Part shown: positions 47,278-57,720 of the stretch, piece by piece
Position numbering within the stretch: position 1 is the stretch's first letter
Layout of the letters: every line of letters begins with the position of its first letter
Source: Bradyrhizobium ottawaense
GTDB lineage: Bacteria > Pseudomonadota > Alphaproteobacteria > Rhizobiales > Xanthobacteraceae
Reading direction: 5' to 3'
DNA length: 64,000 nt
Assembly: GCF_002278135.3 (NCBI RefSeq)
Contig: NZ_CP029425.2
Location: 3,820,001 to 3,884,000, forward strand
The notes under the pieces: generated by a model
The model's input: the letters and a program-made list of their open reading frames with translations, nothing else
Database searches by the model: none
What the model was told of the DNA's origin: nothing
Program-made: the position numbers and the translations under genes

Positions 47278-48422
47278 TCTTCCGTATCCTGGAGGATCAG
47301 TTCGCGCAGAAGGCCCGCGAGGCCAGGGACGCCGATCGCCGCTTCATGGAGCTGGCGCTGGCGCTCGGACGCCGCGGGCAGGGACGCACCTGGCCCAACC
47401 CGGCGGTCGGTGCCGTCGTCGTCAAGGACGGTGTCATCGTCGGCCGCGGCTGGACCCAGGCGGGCGGGCGTCCGCACGCCGAGCCCGAAGCCCTGCGGCG
47501 GGCCGGTGAGACCGCACGCGGCGCCACGCTCTACGTCACGCTCGAACCTTGCTCGCATTTCGGCAAGTCGCCGCCTTGCGCCGATGCGGTGATCGCGGCC
47601 GGCATCAAGCGGGTGGTGGCGGCGATCGAGGATCCCAATCCTGAGGTCGCGGGGCAGGGCCATGCGCGCCTGCGCGCCGCCGGCATCACAGTAGATGTAG
47701 GCCTGTGCGCGGCGGAAGCCGCCTTCGACCATGCCGGGCATTTCCGTCGCATCCGGGACAAGCGCCCGCATGTGATCCTGAAGCTGGCGGTCTCGCCCGA
47801 CGGCAAGATCGGCGCCGCCGGCGGCAAGCCGGTCGCGATCACGGGGGAGGCGGCGCGCAATCGCGTGCATCTCCTGCGGGCGCAGAGCGATGCGATCCTG
47901 GTCGGCATCGGCACGGTGCTGGCGGACGACCCGCTTCTCACCTGCCGCCTGCCGGGCATGGCGGCGCGCTCGCCGGTGCGCGTGGTGCTCGATCAGAGCC
48001 TGCGCATTCCCGGGGGAAGCAAGCTCATAGGCTCCGCGCGCGAGACGCCGCTCTGGGTGATGGGCTCCGACCTTGCGGAAGCCGCGGCAGCAACACGTCT
48101 CGGCGCGACCGGCGCGCAAGTGATCCGCATCCCGCCGGCAAGTGCCTCCGGGCTCGATTTGCCGGCCGCGCTGCATGCGCTGGCCGGGAAGGGCATCACC
48201 CGCCTGATGGTCGAGGGCGGCAGCCGCGTTGCGGCTTCGTTCGTCGCGGCCGACCTCGTCGACGAGATCTGGCTGTTCCGCGGCACGGAAGCGGTGGGCA
48301 GCGGCGGCGTCGATGCGCTCGATGCATTGCCCCTGTCGAAAATCACGCAGTCGCAGGCCTACAAGGTTCATGCTAGCGAAACATTCGACAAGGATACTCT
48401 CACCATCTACGAGCGCGCGTAA
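47274..48422 (+). CDS. ribD: Riboflavin biosynthesis deaminase/reductase RibD
   Basis: RibD performs the second and third steps of riboflavin synthesis, deaminating the pyrimidine and reducing its ribosyl chain. In the 382-aa protein the deaminase half (about 20-165) has the zinc motifs PHAEPEAL and [17 protein letters not shown]. The reductase half (about 170-380) has [15 protein letters not shown] and [15 protein letters not shown]. It overlaps nrdR upstream (ATGA) and ribE downstream (TAATG). The N-terminal [20 protein letters not shown] is longer than usual; a start at 47346 ([11 protein letters not shown]) is possible. Confidence 0.95.
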   Translation: MIFRILEDQFAQKAREARDADRRFMELALALGRRGQGRTWPNPAVGAVVVKDGVIVGRGWTQAGGRPHAEPEALRRAGETARGATLYVTLEPCSHFGKSPPCADAVIAAGIKRVVAAIEDPNPEVAGQGHARLRAAGITVDVGLCAAEAAFDHAGHFRRIRDKRPHVILKLAVSPDGKIGAAGGKPVAITGEAARNRVHLLRAQSDAILVGIGTVLADDPLLTCRLPGMAARSPVRVVLDQSLRIPGGSKLIGSARETPLWVMGSDLAEAAAATRLGATGAQVIRIPPASASGLDLPAALHALAGKGITRLMVEGGSRVAASFVAADLVDEIWLFRGTEAVGSGGVDALDALPLSKITQSQAYKVHASETFDKDTLTIYERA

Positions 48423-49033
48423 TGTTCACCGGCATTGTCACCGATATCGGCGAGATCGTCAGCTTCACGCCTGTGGCGCAAGGGCAATTGCACCGGCTGC
48501 GCATCGCCTGCCGCTACGATCAGACCACCATCGCCGACGGTGCCTCGATTGCCAGCAACGGCGTCTGCCTGACCGTGGTTGCCTCCGGCGTCGCAGGCGG
48601 CAAAACCTGGTATGACGTCGATGCGGCGGCCGAGACGCTGGCGCTGACCACGGCAAAGCACTGGAAGCTCGGAACGAAGCTCAACCTCGAGCGCGCGCTC
48701 AAGATCGGCGACGAGCTCGGCGGGCACATCGTCGCCGGCCATGTCGACGGTATCGCGACCCTCGTCAGCCGCGAGGATCTGCCCGACATGGCGCGGTTCG
48801 AGCTCTCGACCACGCGGGAGCTGGCGCGGTTCGTCGCCACCAAGGGCTCGATCACGCTCGACGGCGTTTCGCTCACGGTCAATACGGTCAGGGACGTGAC
48901 TTTTTCGGTGCTGATCATCCCGCACACGCTCTCGGTCACGACGATCGGTGGCTGGAAGGCGGGGGACGAGGTCAATATCGAGGTCGACCTGATGGCCCGC
49001 TACGCGGCGCGGCTGACGGAAATGACGACGTAG
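48422..49033 (+). CDS. ribE: Riboflavin synthase alpha subunit
   Basis: Dismutates two 6,7-dimethyl-8-ribityllumazine molecules into riboflavin and a pyrimidine. The 203-aa protein starts [12 protein letters not shown], the family hallmark, and has two lumazine-binding repeats, the first with ASNGVCLTVV and the second with GHIVAGHVDGIATL and SITLDGVSLTVN. It is coupled to ribD by a TAATG overlap. A palindromic repeat separates it from ribH. Confidence 0.96.
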   Translation: MFTGIVTDIGEIVSFTPVAQGQLHRLRIACRYDQTTIADGASIASNGVCLTVVASGVAGGKTWYDVDAAAETLALTTAKHWKLGTKLNLERALKIGDELGGHIVAGHVDGIATLVSREDLPDMARFELSTTRELARFVATKGSITLDGVSLTVNTVRDVTFSVLIIPHTLSVTTIGGWKAGDEVNIEVDLMARYAARLTEMTT

Positions 49034-49035
49034 TC

Positions 49036-49069
49036 GTCATTCCGGGTTCGCTTCGCGCCCCGGAATGAC
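49036..49069. repeat. Short palindromic repeat between ribE and ribH
   Basis: GTCATTCCGG (49036-49045) is mirrored by CCGGAATGAC (49060-49069) around a 14-nt loop. It lies directly behind the ribE stop within the operon and could form a hairpin in the mRNA. There is no T tract, so termination is unlikely. Confidence 0.65.
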
Positions 49070-49140
49070 AGTCTTTGAACTTGGCTTACGTGCCCGCGGC
49101 GACTACATAACGCGCCGACCCCAGTAAACGGATTGAGACG

Positions 49141-49632
49141 ATGGCAGACGCGCGGCGCGCACCCCTGAAGGACCAGACCGACATTTCCGGCGCGCGCGCG
49201 CTGATTGTCGAGGCGCGGTTCTATGACGATCTCCAGGACGCGCTTCTGGACGGCGCGGTGACCGAATTGAAGGCGGCGGGCCTGACGCATGACGTGATCA
49301 CGGTTCCCGGCGCGCTGGAGATCCCTGCGGCAGTCGCCATCGCGATCGACGCGGCGGCGGCGAACGGAAAGCCCTATGACGCGGTGATCGCGCTCGGCTG
49401 CGTGATCCGCGGCGACACCATCCATTTCGAGATCGTGTCGCAGGAATCCTCGCGCGCGCTGATGGATCTTGCCGTGGCGCGAAAGCTGCCGCTCGGCAAC
49501 GGCATCCTCACCGTCAACAATGAGGCGCAGGCCTGGGCGCGGGCGCGCGCCAGCGAGCTCAACAAGGGCGGCGATGCCGCACGTGCGGCGCTTGCGATGT
49601 TGCGCATCAAACGCCGCATGGCGCGGGCCTGA
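49141..49632 (+). CDS. ribH: 6,7-dimethyl-8-ribityllumazine synthase
   Basis: Condenses the RibD-derived pyrimidine with 3,4-dihydroxy-2-butanone 4-phosphate; assembles as pentamers or icosahedra. The 163-aa protein has [52 protein letters not shown] and [15 protein letters not shown], all family motifs. nusB starts 4 bp after the stop. Confidence 0.96.
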   Translation: MADARRAPLKDQTDISGARALIVEARFYDDLQDALLDGAVTELKAAGLTHDVITVPGALEIPAAVAIAIDAAAANGKPYDAVIALGCVIRGDTIHFEIVSQESSRALMDLAVARKLPLGNGILTVNNEAQAWARARASELNKGGDAARAALAMLRIKRRMARA

Positions 49633-49636
49633 AGCC

Positions 49637-50134
49637 ATGGCTGATCCCACCAAGAAGCCGGCAGGGCCAAACGAGAAGAAGGCGAACCGGCGCGGCGCGG
49701 CGCGGCTCGCGGCGGTGCAGGCGCTGTACCAGATGGATATCGCCGGCGCCGGCATCAACGACATCTTCGCCGAGTTCGAGAGCCATTGGCTCGGCAACGA
49801 GGTCGAGGGCGACACCTACCTGCCGGCCGAGGCGGCCTTCTTCCGCGACGTCGTCTCGGGCGTCGTGCGCGACCAGAAGAAGCTCGATCCCCTGATCGAC
49901 GAGGCGCTGTCGAAGGGCTGGCCCTTGAAGCGGATCGAAGCGATCCTGCGCGCGGTGCTGCGGGCAGGGGCCTATGAGCTGGAGCACCGCAAGGACGTGC
50001 CGGGCCGCGTCGTCATCTCCGAATATGTCGACGTCGCCAACGCCTTCGTCGACCGCGAGGAGACCGGCATGGTCAACGCCGTGCTCGACCAGATCGGCCG
50101 CCAATTTCGCGGCGACGAGTTCGGACGGGGGTAG
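49637..50134 (+). CDS. nusB: Transcription antitermination factor NusB
   Basis: NusB joins the rRNA antitermination complex with NusE (S10). The start at 49637 gives 165 aa, with a Lys-rich leader (ADPTKKPAGPNEKKANRRGA). The helical NusB fold follows: RLAAVQALYQMDIAGAG, LPAEAAFFRDVVSGVV and VVISEYVDVANAFVDREETG. Linkage to ribH is a standard arrangement. Confidence 0.95.
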   Translation: MADPTKKPAGPNEKKANRRGAARLAAVQALYQMDIAGAGINDIFAEFESHWLGNEVEGDTYLPAEAAFFRDVVSGVVRDQKKLDPLIDEALSKGWPLKRIEAILRAVLRAGAYELEHRKDVPGRVVISEYVDVANAFVDREETGMVNAVLDQIGRQFRGDEFGRG

Positions 50135-50144
50135 ACATTCACTC

Positions 50145-50261
50145 CGCTGTCATCACCGTGATCCAGTACGCCGCGGCAGCGGTGATTGATAATCGGCTTC
50201 GCGGCGTACTGGATCGCCCGGTCCTGGTGCGCAAGTGCGCACTGGCTGGGCGATGACAGCG
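50145..50261. repeat. Palindromic repeat between nusB and thiL
   Basis: CGCTGTCATC (50145-50154) and ATCCAGTACGCCGCGG (50161-50176) are mirrored by GCGGCGTACTGGATCGC (50201-50217) and GATGACAGCG (50252-50261), with an inner hairpin GTGCGC-AAGT-GCGCAC (50227-50242). It is related to the element at 15880-15995. Confidence 0.7.
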
Positions 50262-50280
50262 AAGTTTGAGGCCGGCGCCG

Positions 50281-51279
50281 ATGACGAACACGCAAAACCC
50301 CTCCGCCGAAGACTCCCTCATCGCGCGCTATTTCAAGCCGCTGGCGACCGATCCCGGCGCGTTCGGTCTGGTCGATGACGCGGCGGTGCTGTCGTCGTTC
50401 GGCGATGACATCGTCGTCACCACCGACGCCGTCATCGAAGGCGTGCACTATCTTGCCACCGATCCCCCTGACACCATCGCGCGCAAGGCGCTGCGGGTGA
50501 ACCTGTCCGATCTCGCCGCCAAGGGCGCGACGCCTGCAGGATTCGTGCTGACGCTGGCGCTGCGCAGCAGGGAGGATGCCTGGCTCCAGCCCTTCGCGGA
50601 CGCGCTGGGCGAGGACGCAAAGGAATTCGCCTGTCCGCTGCTCGGCGGTGACACGGTGTCGACGCCGGGTCCGCAGATGATCTCGATCACCGCCTTCGGC
50701 CGCGTGCCGCAGGGGCGGATGGTCGGCCGGACCGGCGCGAGGCCAGGCGATCGCATCCTGGTGACCGGCACGATCGGCGACGCTGCGCTCGGCCTCGACG
50801 TGCTCACGGGTGGTGCCGCTGCCGCAGCGCTTGCGACCGATCCGGCGGCAAGGGAAGCCCTGGTCTCCCGCTATCGCGTGCCGCAGCCGCGCAACCCGCT
50901 GGCATGGGCCGTGCGCGATCATGCGACCGCGGCGATGGACGTCTCCGACGGGCTCGCCGGCGATCTGACCAAACTCTGCGCAGCGTCCGGGGTCTCGGCC
51001 GTGGTCGACGTGGCAAGCGTGCCGCTCTCGGCCGCGGCAGCAAGCCTGATTGCCCGCAACGTCGTTTGCGTCGAGACGCTGCTTGCGGGGGGCGACGATT
51101 ACGAGGTGCTGTGTACCGTTCCGCCCGCGCAGGCAGATGCGCTGATTGCCGCGGGGCGGGCGGCCGGTCTTGCCGTCACCGCGATCGGCACAATCGTCGC
51201 GGGGAAGCAAGGGCCGCGCTTCCTGGACGGGCAGGGCCAGGAATTGGTCTTGAGGCGGCTGTCCTACAGCCACTTCTAG
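50281..51279 (+). CDS. thiL: Thiamine-monophosphate kinase
   Basis: Phosphorylates thiamine monophosphate to thiamine diphosphate. The start at 50281 (MTNTQNPSAEDSLIARYFKP) gives 332 aa. PurM-like fold motifs are GLVDDAAVL, VVTTDAVIEGVHY, RVNLSDLAAKGATP and AAMDVSDGLAGDL. It ends the block that began at glyA; a hairpin terminator lies 125 bp downstream. Confidence 0.95.
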   Translation: MTNTQNPSAEDSLIARYFKPLATDPGAFGLVDDAAVLSSFGDDIVVTTDAVIEGVHYLATDPPDTIARKALRVNLSDLAAKGATPAGFVLTLALRSREDAWLQPFADALGEDAKEFACPLLGGDTVSTPGPQMISITAFGRVPQGRMVGRTGARPGDRILVTGTIGDAALGLDVLTGGAAAAALATDPAAREALVSRYRVPQPRNPLAWAVRDHATAAMDVSDGLAGDLTKLCAASGVSAVVDVASVPLSAAAASLIARNVVCVETLLAGGDDYEVLCTVPPAQADALIAAGRAAGLAVTAIGTIVAGKQGPRFLDGQGQELVLRRLSYSHF

Positions 51280-51404
51280 GAATTGCTCCAAACCGGCATC
51301 TTAGTTCGCTGCACTTGGTCTAAATACCTGCCGAGATCGGCGTTTTCGGCCTTATCCGGCGTTGCACCCTCAATTTGATTTTGGCAAGCTTGCGACCGAC
51401 TAAG

Positions 51405-51433
51405 GCCGCCCCTTTTGGGCAAGGGGCGGCTTT
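51405..51433 (+). terminator. Hairpin terminator or leader hairpin between thiL and hppA
   Basis: A perfect 10-bp stem (GCCGCCCCTT at 51405-51414 with AAGGGGCGGC at 51421-51430), loop TTGGGC, then TTTG. It would end thiL transcription. It lies only 80 bp before the hppA start, so it could also act inside an hppA leader. Confidence 0.7.
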
Positions 51434-51513
51434 GTTCGAAATCAAGGCGCCGCACCGCTCGACGGACAACAAAAGGCGCCGGGGGTACATCAAGGATCTG
51501 AGGCAAAAATCAC

Positions 51514-53634
<2,121 letters not shown>

Positions 53635-53655
53635 GCGGCGCAGACGAGACAAGAC

Positions 53656-53685
53656 AAACCCCGCGGCGCGAGCCGCGGGGTTTTT
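53656..53685 (+). terminator. Intrinsic terminator of hppA
   Basis: A 12-bp stem (AAACCCCGCGGC at 53656-53667 with its complement at 53672-53683), loop GCGA, then a run of T. It lies 21 bp behind hppA and just upstream of the intron's 5' end. Confidence 0.9.
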
Positions 53686-54107
53686 GTTGTGTGCCGAGTA
53701 TGAGCGACAGCTTGGAGGTGGAAGTCCTCTATCCAGCCTGATGGCGGCGAAGGATTAGCGAAGCGCAAGGGCGTCATCGTGAGGTGGGGTCTGAAGAAAG
53801 CGTGGAGCAAAGCCGCGGCCCGATGGACAAACACCGGATAACGAGGCCTACCCGGCCGGACGAGCGAGCAATTGATCGCGAAGTCCAAGGTCATCAAAGG
53901 TCGGGGTGGTAAATTCGGCGGGCGTGCGGTGAAGGCGGTCGGTCTTACCTCGGGAGGTCTGCGCTGTGTCTCGGCAACGAGACTGAGACCGTCGCAAGAC
54001 GGCCTGACCGCAGCGCAGAAGTCAGCCGAGGGCGTAGTAGGCGGCAGCGCGCCGCTGAAGGCCTGAACGGTGGAAGTGGTCAGTAGAGCGGCGATCTCGT
54101 GCGAGCC

Positions 54108-54827
54108 ATGCGGCAGAAGAATCAGGTCGAGCTGAACTTGAGCCCCGGAGCGGAGGGTGAAGCCCGAAGCGCCGGCGCCCGAGAGCCTGAAGCGCGTGCG
54201 GCGGAAGTCTGTCTCGAACGCCCGGCGGTCGCAGGACCGTCGATGGAAGACGTTGTCGAGAGTGAGAATCTGAAGGCAGCGTTGGCGCAAGTAAAGCGCA
54301 ACAAGGGCGCGGCGGGCGTCGACGGGATGACCGTCGGCGAGCTGTTAGCCCACCTGAAGGAGCACTGGCCTGCGATCCGAGCCCAGTTGCTTGACGGCAC
54401 CTACAAGCCACAGCCGGTGCGGCGGGTGGAGATACCGAAGGCGTCGGGCGGCCTGCGGCCGCTCGGCATTCCGACGGTGCTCGACCGCTTGATCCAGCAG
54501 GCGGTGATGCAGGTGCTGCAGGCGGATTGGGATAGGACGTTCGCCGAGACGAGCTTCGGCTTTCGGCCGGGGCGCTCGGCACATCGGGCGGTGGAACGGG
54601 CGCAGGCGTACATTGCGGCCGGCCACAGCATCGTGGTGGACATCGACCTGGAGAAGTTCTTTGACCGGGTCAACCACGACATCCTGATGGGACTGGTTGC
54701 CAAGCGGGTTGCTGACAAGCGCATCCTGAAGCTCATCCGCGCCTTCCTGAATGCGGGTGTGTTGGAAGGAGGGCTGGTCAGTCCGACGGAAGAGGGCACG
54801 CCGCAGGGCGGTCCGCTGGCTCCCTGA
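54108..54827 (+). pseudogene. ltrA: Group II intron reverse transcriptase/maturase, 5' fragment
   Basis: The N-terminal part of the intron RT (about 239 codons from MRQKNQVELN). It contains RT0-RT4 segments: NKGAAGVDGMTVGEL, YKPQPVRRVEIPKASGGLRP, LGIPTVLDRLIQQAVMQVL, SFGFRPGRSAHRAVE, IVVDIDLEKFFDRVNHDIL and TEEGTPQGG. The frame stops at a TGA inside the left end of the inserted element, just before the RT5 YADD block, so this piece alone cannot be active. The rest continues at 57049. Confidence 0.88.
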
Positions 54828-54893
54828 ACGCAAAAGATAACTTCCGCTTTGAACGCGTCATCGTCGGCTGGCGTGATAGAGCCGTTGTTGATT

Positions 54894-54915
54894 TGAGACG
54901 CAAAAGGTAATACCG
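54894..54915 (+). repeat. Internal partial copy of the element's end motif
   Basis: TGAGACGCAAAAGGTAATAC at 54894 repeats TGAACGCAAAAGATAACTTC at 54825 in direct orientation with a few differences. It lies just before the first gene of the element and may be a second recombinase-binding site or an operator. No matching copy is seen at the right end. Confidence 0.55.
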
Positions 54916-54924
54916 TTATGTCAT

Positions 54925-55254
54925 ATGATTCGATCGACGCAAGCGCAGAAAGCCGAGCGGCTGAGGGCGGCGCGACGCTTGCTCGCGAAGAAAATCGGCA
55001 TGGCGGAGGCGGCCTTGGTGCTGTCGCGCGAAAGCGGCTTGTCGCTGCGGCAGGCCTATCGCTATCTCGAAGTGGCCAAAAGCAGGGAGCGGCTCCTTCC
55101 CGCGCCGCAGCCATCAGTGACGCTCTCCCTGAAGATGCCGGCCGATCTTGCCCAAAAACTCCAGACGCATGCGACGGCTTCCAGGCTTTCGGCAAGCGAG
55201 GTGATGCGCCGAGCGGTGGCCGCTTATCTCGCGTCTGTCCGCGAAGATGGCTGA
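54925..55254 (+). CDS. Small DNA-binding-like protein of the recombinase element
   Basis: A 109-aa protein. The N-terminal half (QAQKAERLRAARRLLAKKIG, AEAALVLSRESGLSLRQAYR) looks like a helix-turn-helix. The C-terminal half (VTLSLKMPADLAQKLQTHAT, ASRLSASEVMRRAVAAYLAS) looks like a ribbon-helix-helix (CopG/Arc) domain. The combination suggests an accessory or regulatory DNA-binding protein for the element. The stop overlaps the next small frame (ATGGCTGA). Confidence 0.65.
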   Translation: MIRSTQAQKAERLRAARRLLAKKIGMAEAALVLSRESGLSLRQAYRYLEVAKSRERLLPAPQPSVTLSLKMPADLAQKLQTHATASRLSASEVMRRAVAAYLASVREDG

Positions 55255-55546
55255 GCGGCGAAAAAAACGCGACGTTCGACTCGAATTTGCGTTCGATCGC
55301 CTCGTCGCCGTCAAACTTGAACAGGTTTACGAAATTCTCGTTCCAGATCAGGTGCGCTTCGCGCGCGCTGGCGCCGATGTGACGGGAGGCGAAGATGAAG
55401 ACCGCCGCGATTTACGCCAGAGTGTCGTCGGACAAACAGAAGGAGGAGAACACGATCGCCAGTCAGACGAGCGCGCTGATCGCTTTCGCGCGCGAGCAGA
55501 ACTGCGACGTGCCGGCGGAATGGGTGATCGAAGACGACGGCTATAG
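55247..55546 (+). CDS. Small frame between the RHH gene and recombinase (doubtful C-terminus)
   Basis: It begins MAERRKKRDVRLEFAFDRLV and continues AVKLEQVYEILVPDQVRFAR, which looks like a real, conserved-type sequence, and it overlaps the RHH-gene stop. The last half overlaps the recombinase gene in another frame and turns Arg/Asp/Glu-rich, so it may be read-through of a lost stop. I would trust only about the first 45 residues. The function is unknown. Confidence 0.35.
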   Translation: MAERRKKRDVRLEFAFDRLVAVKLEQVYEILVPDQVRFARAGADVTGGEDEDRRDLRQSVVGQTEGGEHDRQSDERADRFRARAELRRAGGMGDRRRRL

Positions 55547-57485
55547 CGGCGCGAGCTTGTTGCGCCCCGGACTTGAACGACTGCGCGACCTCGCCGCAGA
55601 AGGGCGGATCCAAGCCGTGCTCGTCTACGCTCCCGATCGGCTGAGCCGGCGCTATGCGCATCAAATCCTTCTTATCGAAGAGTTCGCGCGCGCCGGCGTC
55701 GAAGTCTTGTTCATTCGCTCGAGACGGGCAGCGACGCCGGAAGACGAGCTGCTGCTGCAGTTTCAGGGCATGATCGCCGAATATGAACGCGCGCAAATCC
55801 TGGAACGGTCGCGGCGAGGGAAGCGCCATCGCGCCCTTCAAGGCCAAGTGAGCGTGCTTTCCGGCGCTCCGTTTGGCTATCGCTACAAGCGCAAGACCGA
55901 TCACTCTGCCGCCTATTATGAGATCGACGAGCGACAGGCCGGTATCGTGCGCTGGGTCTACGAGCTTTACACCGCAAAAAGCCACAGCATCGGCGCCATC
56001 ACGCGCCTGCTCAATGAGCGCCAGATTCCGACAGCCAAAGAAACAGGCCGCTGGGAGCGCTCGACGGTCTGGGCGATGCTGCGCAATCCCGCGTATAAAG
56101 GAACGGCCTGCTTTGGCAAGACGCGGATCGCGCCGCGCATGCGTGTGACGCGGCCGTTGCGATTGCGCGGCGGCGTCGCTCCTCGCAATAGCGCAAATCA
56201 TGAGCTTCCTCGCACAGAGTGGATCGAAATCCCTGTGCCGACCATCATCAGCGAAGAGACCTTCGCATTGGCGAACGAGCTTTTGGAAGCCAACAAGAAG
56301 CATGCCCCGCGACGCACGATCACGCCGAGCGCCCTGCAAGGATTGTTGAGCTGCGCCAAATGCGGCTATGGGCTCTATCGCACCTCGACCAGGTCGAGCG
56401 CTCGAACCATCCATTACTACCGCTGCTTGGGCTCGGATGGCTGGCGCCGGCTCGGCGGGCCGGTCTGCGACAGTCGCCCGACGCGCCAGGATTTGCTGGA
56501 CGAGGTGGTATGGAAAGAGATCGCGCGTTTACTTGAAGACCGACAGCTCATCGAAGACGAACTTGAGCGCCGGCTCAAGGCGGCGCGCAACTCCGATCCC
56601 ACACAGCGCCGGGAGGAAACGCTTCGCCGCGATCTTGCGCGTTCCCGGAAAAGCATCGAGCGTCTCCTCACGGCCTATCAAGAGAGCCTTCTCTCACTTG
56701 AAGAGCTGCGCAGTCGCATGCCCGATTTGCGTAGCCGCGAACAGGCTTGCTTGTCGGCGCTGCAGGCGATCGAAGACCAATCGCAGGAGCAGGAGGTTTG
56801 TCTGCGTCTCGCTGAATCCGTGACTAGCTTCCTCGAGCGCCTCCGCTCGTCCGTCGGCGCGCTCGATATAATCGAACGCCAACGCGTGCTGCGCCTTCTC
56901 GTGAAGGAAGTCCTCGTTGGCGACGACAAGATCGTCATCCACCACTCCATCCCCCTCCCACCCACCCCTCCCGGTGGAAAGGCGCCCGGCGCCGCCAATA
57001 GCTCCGTGACCGCTCCCCCACCGCAAAGTTATCTTTTGCGTTCAGGGAACCATCTCGCCGCTGTTGTCGAACCTGATGCTGGATGTGCTGGACAAGGAAC
57101 TGGAGAAGCGCGGCCACCGCTTCGTGCGTTACGCCGACGACTGCAACATCTACGTGCGCAGTCAGCGGGCGGGCGAACGGGTGCTGGCTGGCGTCGAGAG
57201 GTTCCTCGAAAAGCGCCTCAAGCTCAAGATCAACAAAGCGAAGAGCGCGGTTGCCAAACCGAGTGTTCGCAAGTTCCTGGGCTTCAGCTTCACCGGCGGG
57301 CAAGAACCGCGGCGGCGCATCGCGCCGCAGGCACTCGCCCGCTTCAAGGCGAAGGTTCGGGAGCTCACGCGACGCACGCGTGGTCGATGCCTCGTGCAGA
57401 TCGCCAAAGAACTGTCGACCTACCTGATTGGGTGGCACGGCTACTTCGGCTTCTGTCAAACCCCGTCGGTGTTGCGCGTGCTTGA
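55395..57485 (+). CDS. Large serine recombinase (site-specific integrase/resolvase family)
   Basis: The N-terminal resolvase domain begins MKTAAIYARVSSDKQKEENT, with the nucleophilic serine at about S10 or S11 and the conserved APDRLSRRYA. The recombinase domain follows (APFGYRYKR ... TVWAMLRNPAYKGTACFG), then a zinc ribbon (LLSCAKCGYGLYRTS ... YYRCLG ... VCDSR) and a coiled-coil region. A GGGAGG ribosome-binding site precedes the ATG. The frame has no stop inside the element: it runs through the right inverted repeat at 57026 and about 145 codons into the intron RT in a wrong frame, so the last residues are not native. Confidence 0.87.
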   Translation: MKTAAIYARVSSDKQKEENTIASQTSALIAFAREQNCDVPAEWVIEDDGYSGASLLRPGLERLRDLAAEGRIQAVLVYAPDRLSRRYAHQILLIEEFARAGVEVLFIRSRRAATPEDELLLQFQGMIAEYERAQILERSRRGKRHRALQGQVSVLSGAPFGYRYKRKTDHSAAYYEIDERQAGIVRWVYELYTAKSHSIGAITRLLNERQIPTAKETGRWERSTVWAMLRNPAYKGTACFGKTRIAPRMRVTRPLRLRGGVAPRNSANHELPRTEWIEIPVPTIISEETFALANELLEANKKHAPRRTITPSALQGLLSCAKCGYGLYRTSTRSSARTIHYYRCLGSDGWRRLGGPVCDSRPTRQDLLDEVVWKEIARLLEDRQLIEDELERRLKAARNSDPTQRREETLRRDLARSRKSIERLLTAYQESLLSLEELRSRMPDLRSREQACLSALQAIEDQSQEQEVCLRLAESVTSFLERLRSSVGALDIIERQRVLRLLVKEVLVGDDKIVIHHSIPLPPTPPGGKAPGAANSSVTAPPPQSYLLRSGNHLAAVVEPDAGCAGQGTGEARPPLRALRRRLQHLRAQSAGGRTGAGWRREVPRKAPQAQDQQSEERGCQTECSQVPGLQLHRRARTAAAHRAAGTRPLQGEGSGAHATHAWSMPRADRQRTVDLPDWVARLLRLLSNPVGVARA

Positions 57486-57720
57486 CCAGTGGATCAGGCG
57501 ACGGTTGCGCGCCGTTGCCTGGAAGCAATGGAAGTATGGACCCGCTCGCTTTGCCGAGTTGCGACGCCGCGGCGTCGGCCGGGATCTGGCGGCGCAAACC
57601 GCCGGCAGCCCACGTGGCCCTTGGCGGCTCGCGAACAGCCCCGCGCTCACCATTGCTCTGCCAAACGGCTTCTTTGCCTCACTCGGCTTGGCTTCCGTCG
57701 CGGCACGGCGACCCGCATAA
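57049..57720 (+). pseudogene. ltrA: Group II intron reverse transcriptase/maturase, 3' fragment
   Basis: The C-terminal part of the split RT: TISPLLSNLMLDVLDKELEK, the catalytic GHRFVRYADDCNIYV (RT5), the RT6-7 part KLKINKAKSAVAKPSVRKFL, and the maturase (X) domain with YLIGWHGYFGFCQTPSVLRV and WKQWKYGPARFAELRRRGV. No HNH endonuclease domain follows, as in class C introns. It has no start codon of its own with a ribosome-binding site and is not functional alone unless the element is excised. Confidence 0.88.

Larger units (their letters stand above)
54821..57048 (+). mobile_element. 2.2-kb serine-recombinase element with 23-bp terminal inverted repeats
   Basis: The ends 54821-54843 and 57026-57048 are exact reverse complements over 23 bp (core GAACGCAAAAGATAACTT). 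Inside are a small HTH/RHH-like gene, a small overlapping frame and a large serine recombinase, all in the same direction. It splits the RT gene of the surrounding intron. I see no target-site duplication. A partial copy of the end motif (GACGCAAAAGGTAATACCG, 54897-54915) lies inside the left end. Confidence 0.85.

Noticed and set aside
57051..57485. Extra C-terminal domain of the serine recombinase
   Set aside because: These codons come from the intron RT gene read in another frame, beyond the element's right inverted repeat.
54108..57720. Retron or diversity-generating retroelement
   Set aside because: The RT has group II features (RT0, PQGG, maturase X domain) and intron-like RNA on both sides. 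There is no template/variable repeat pair and no msr/msd-like RNA.
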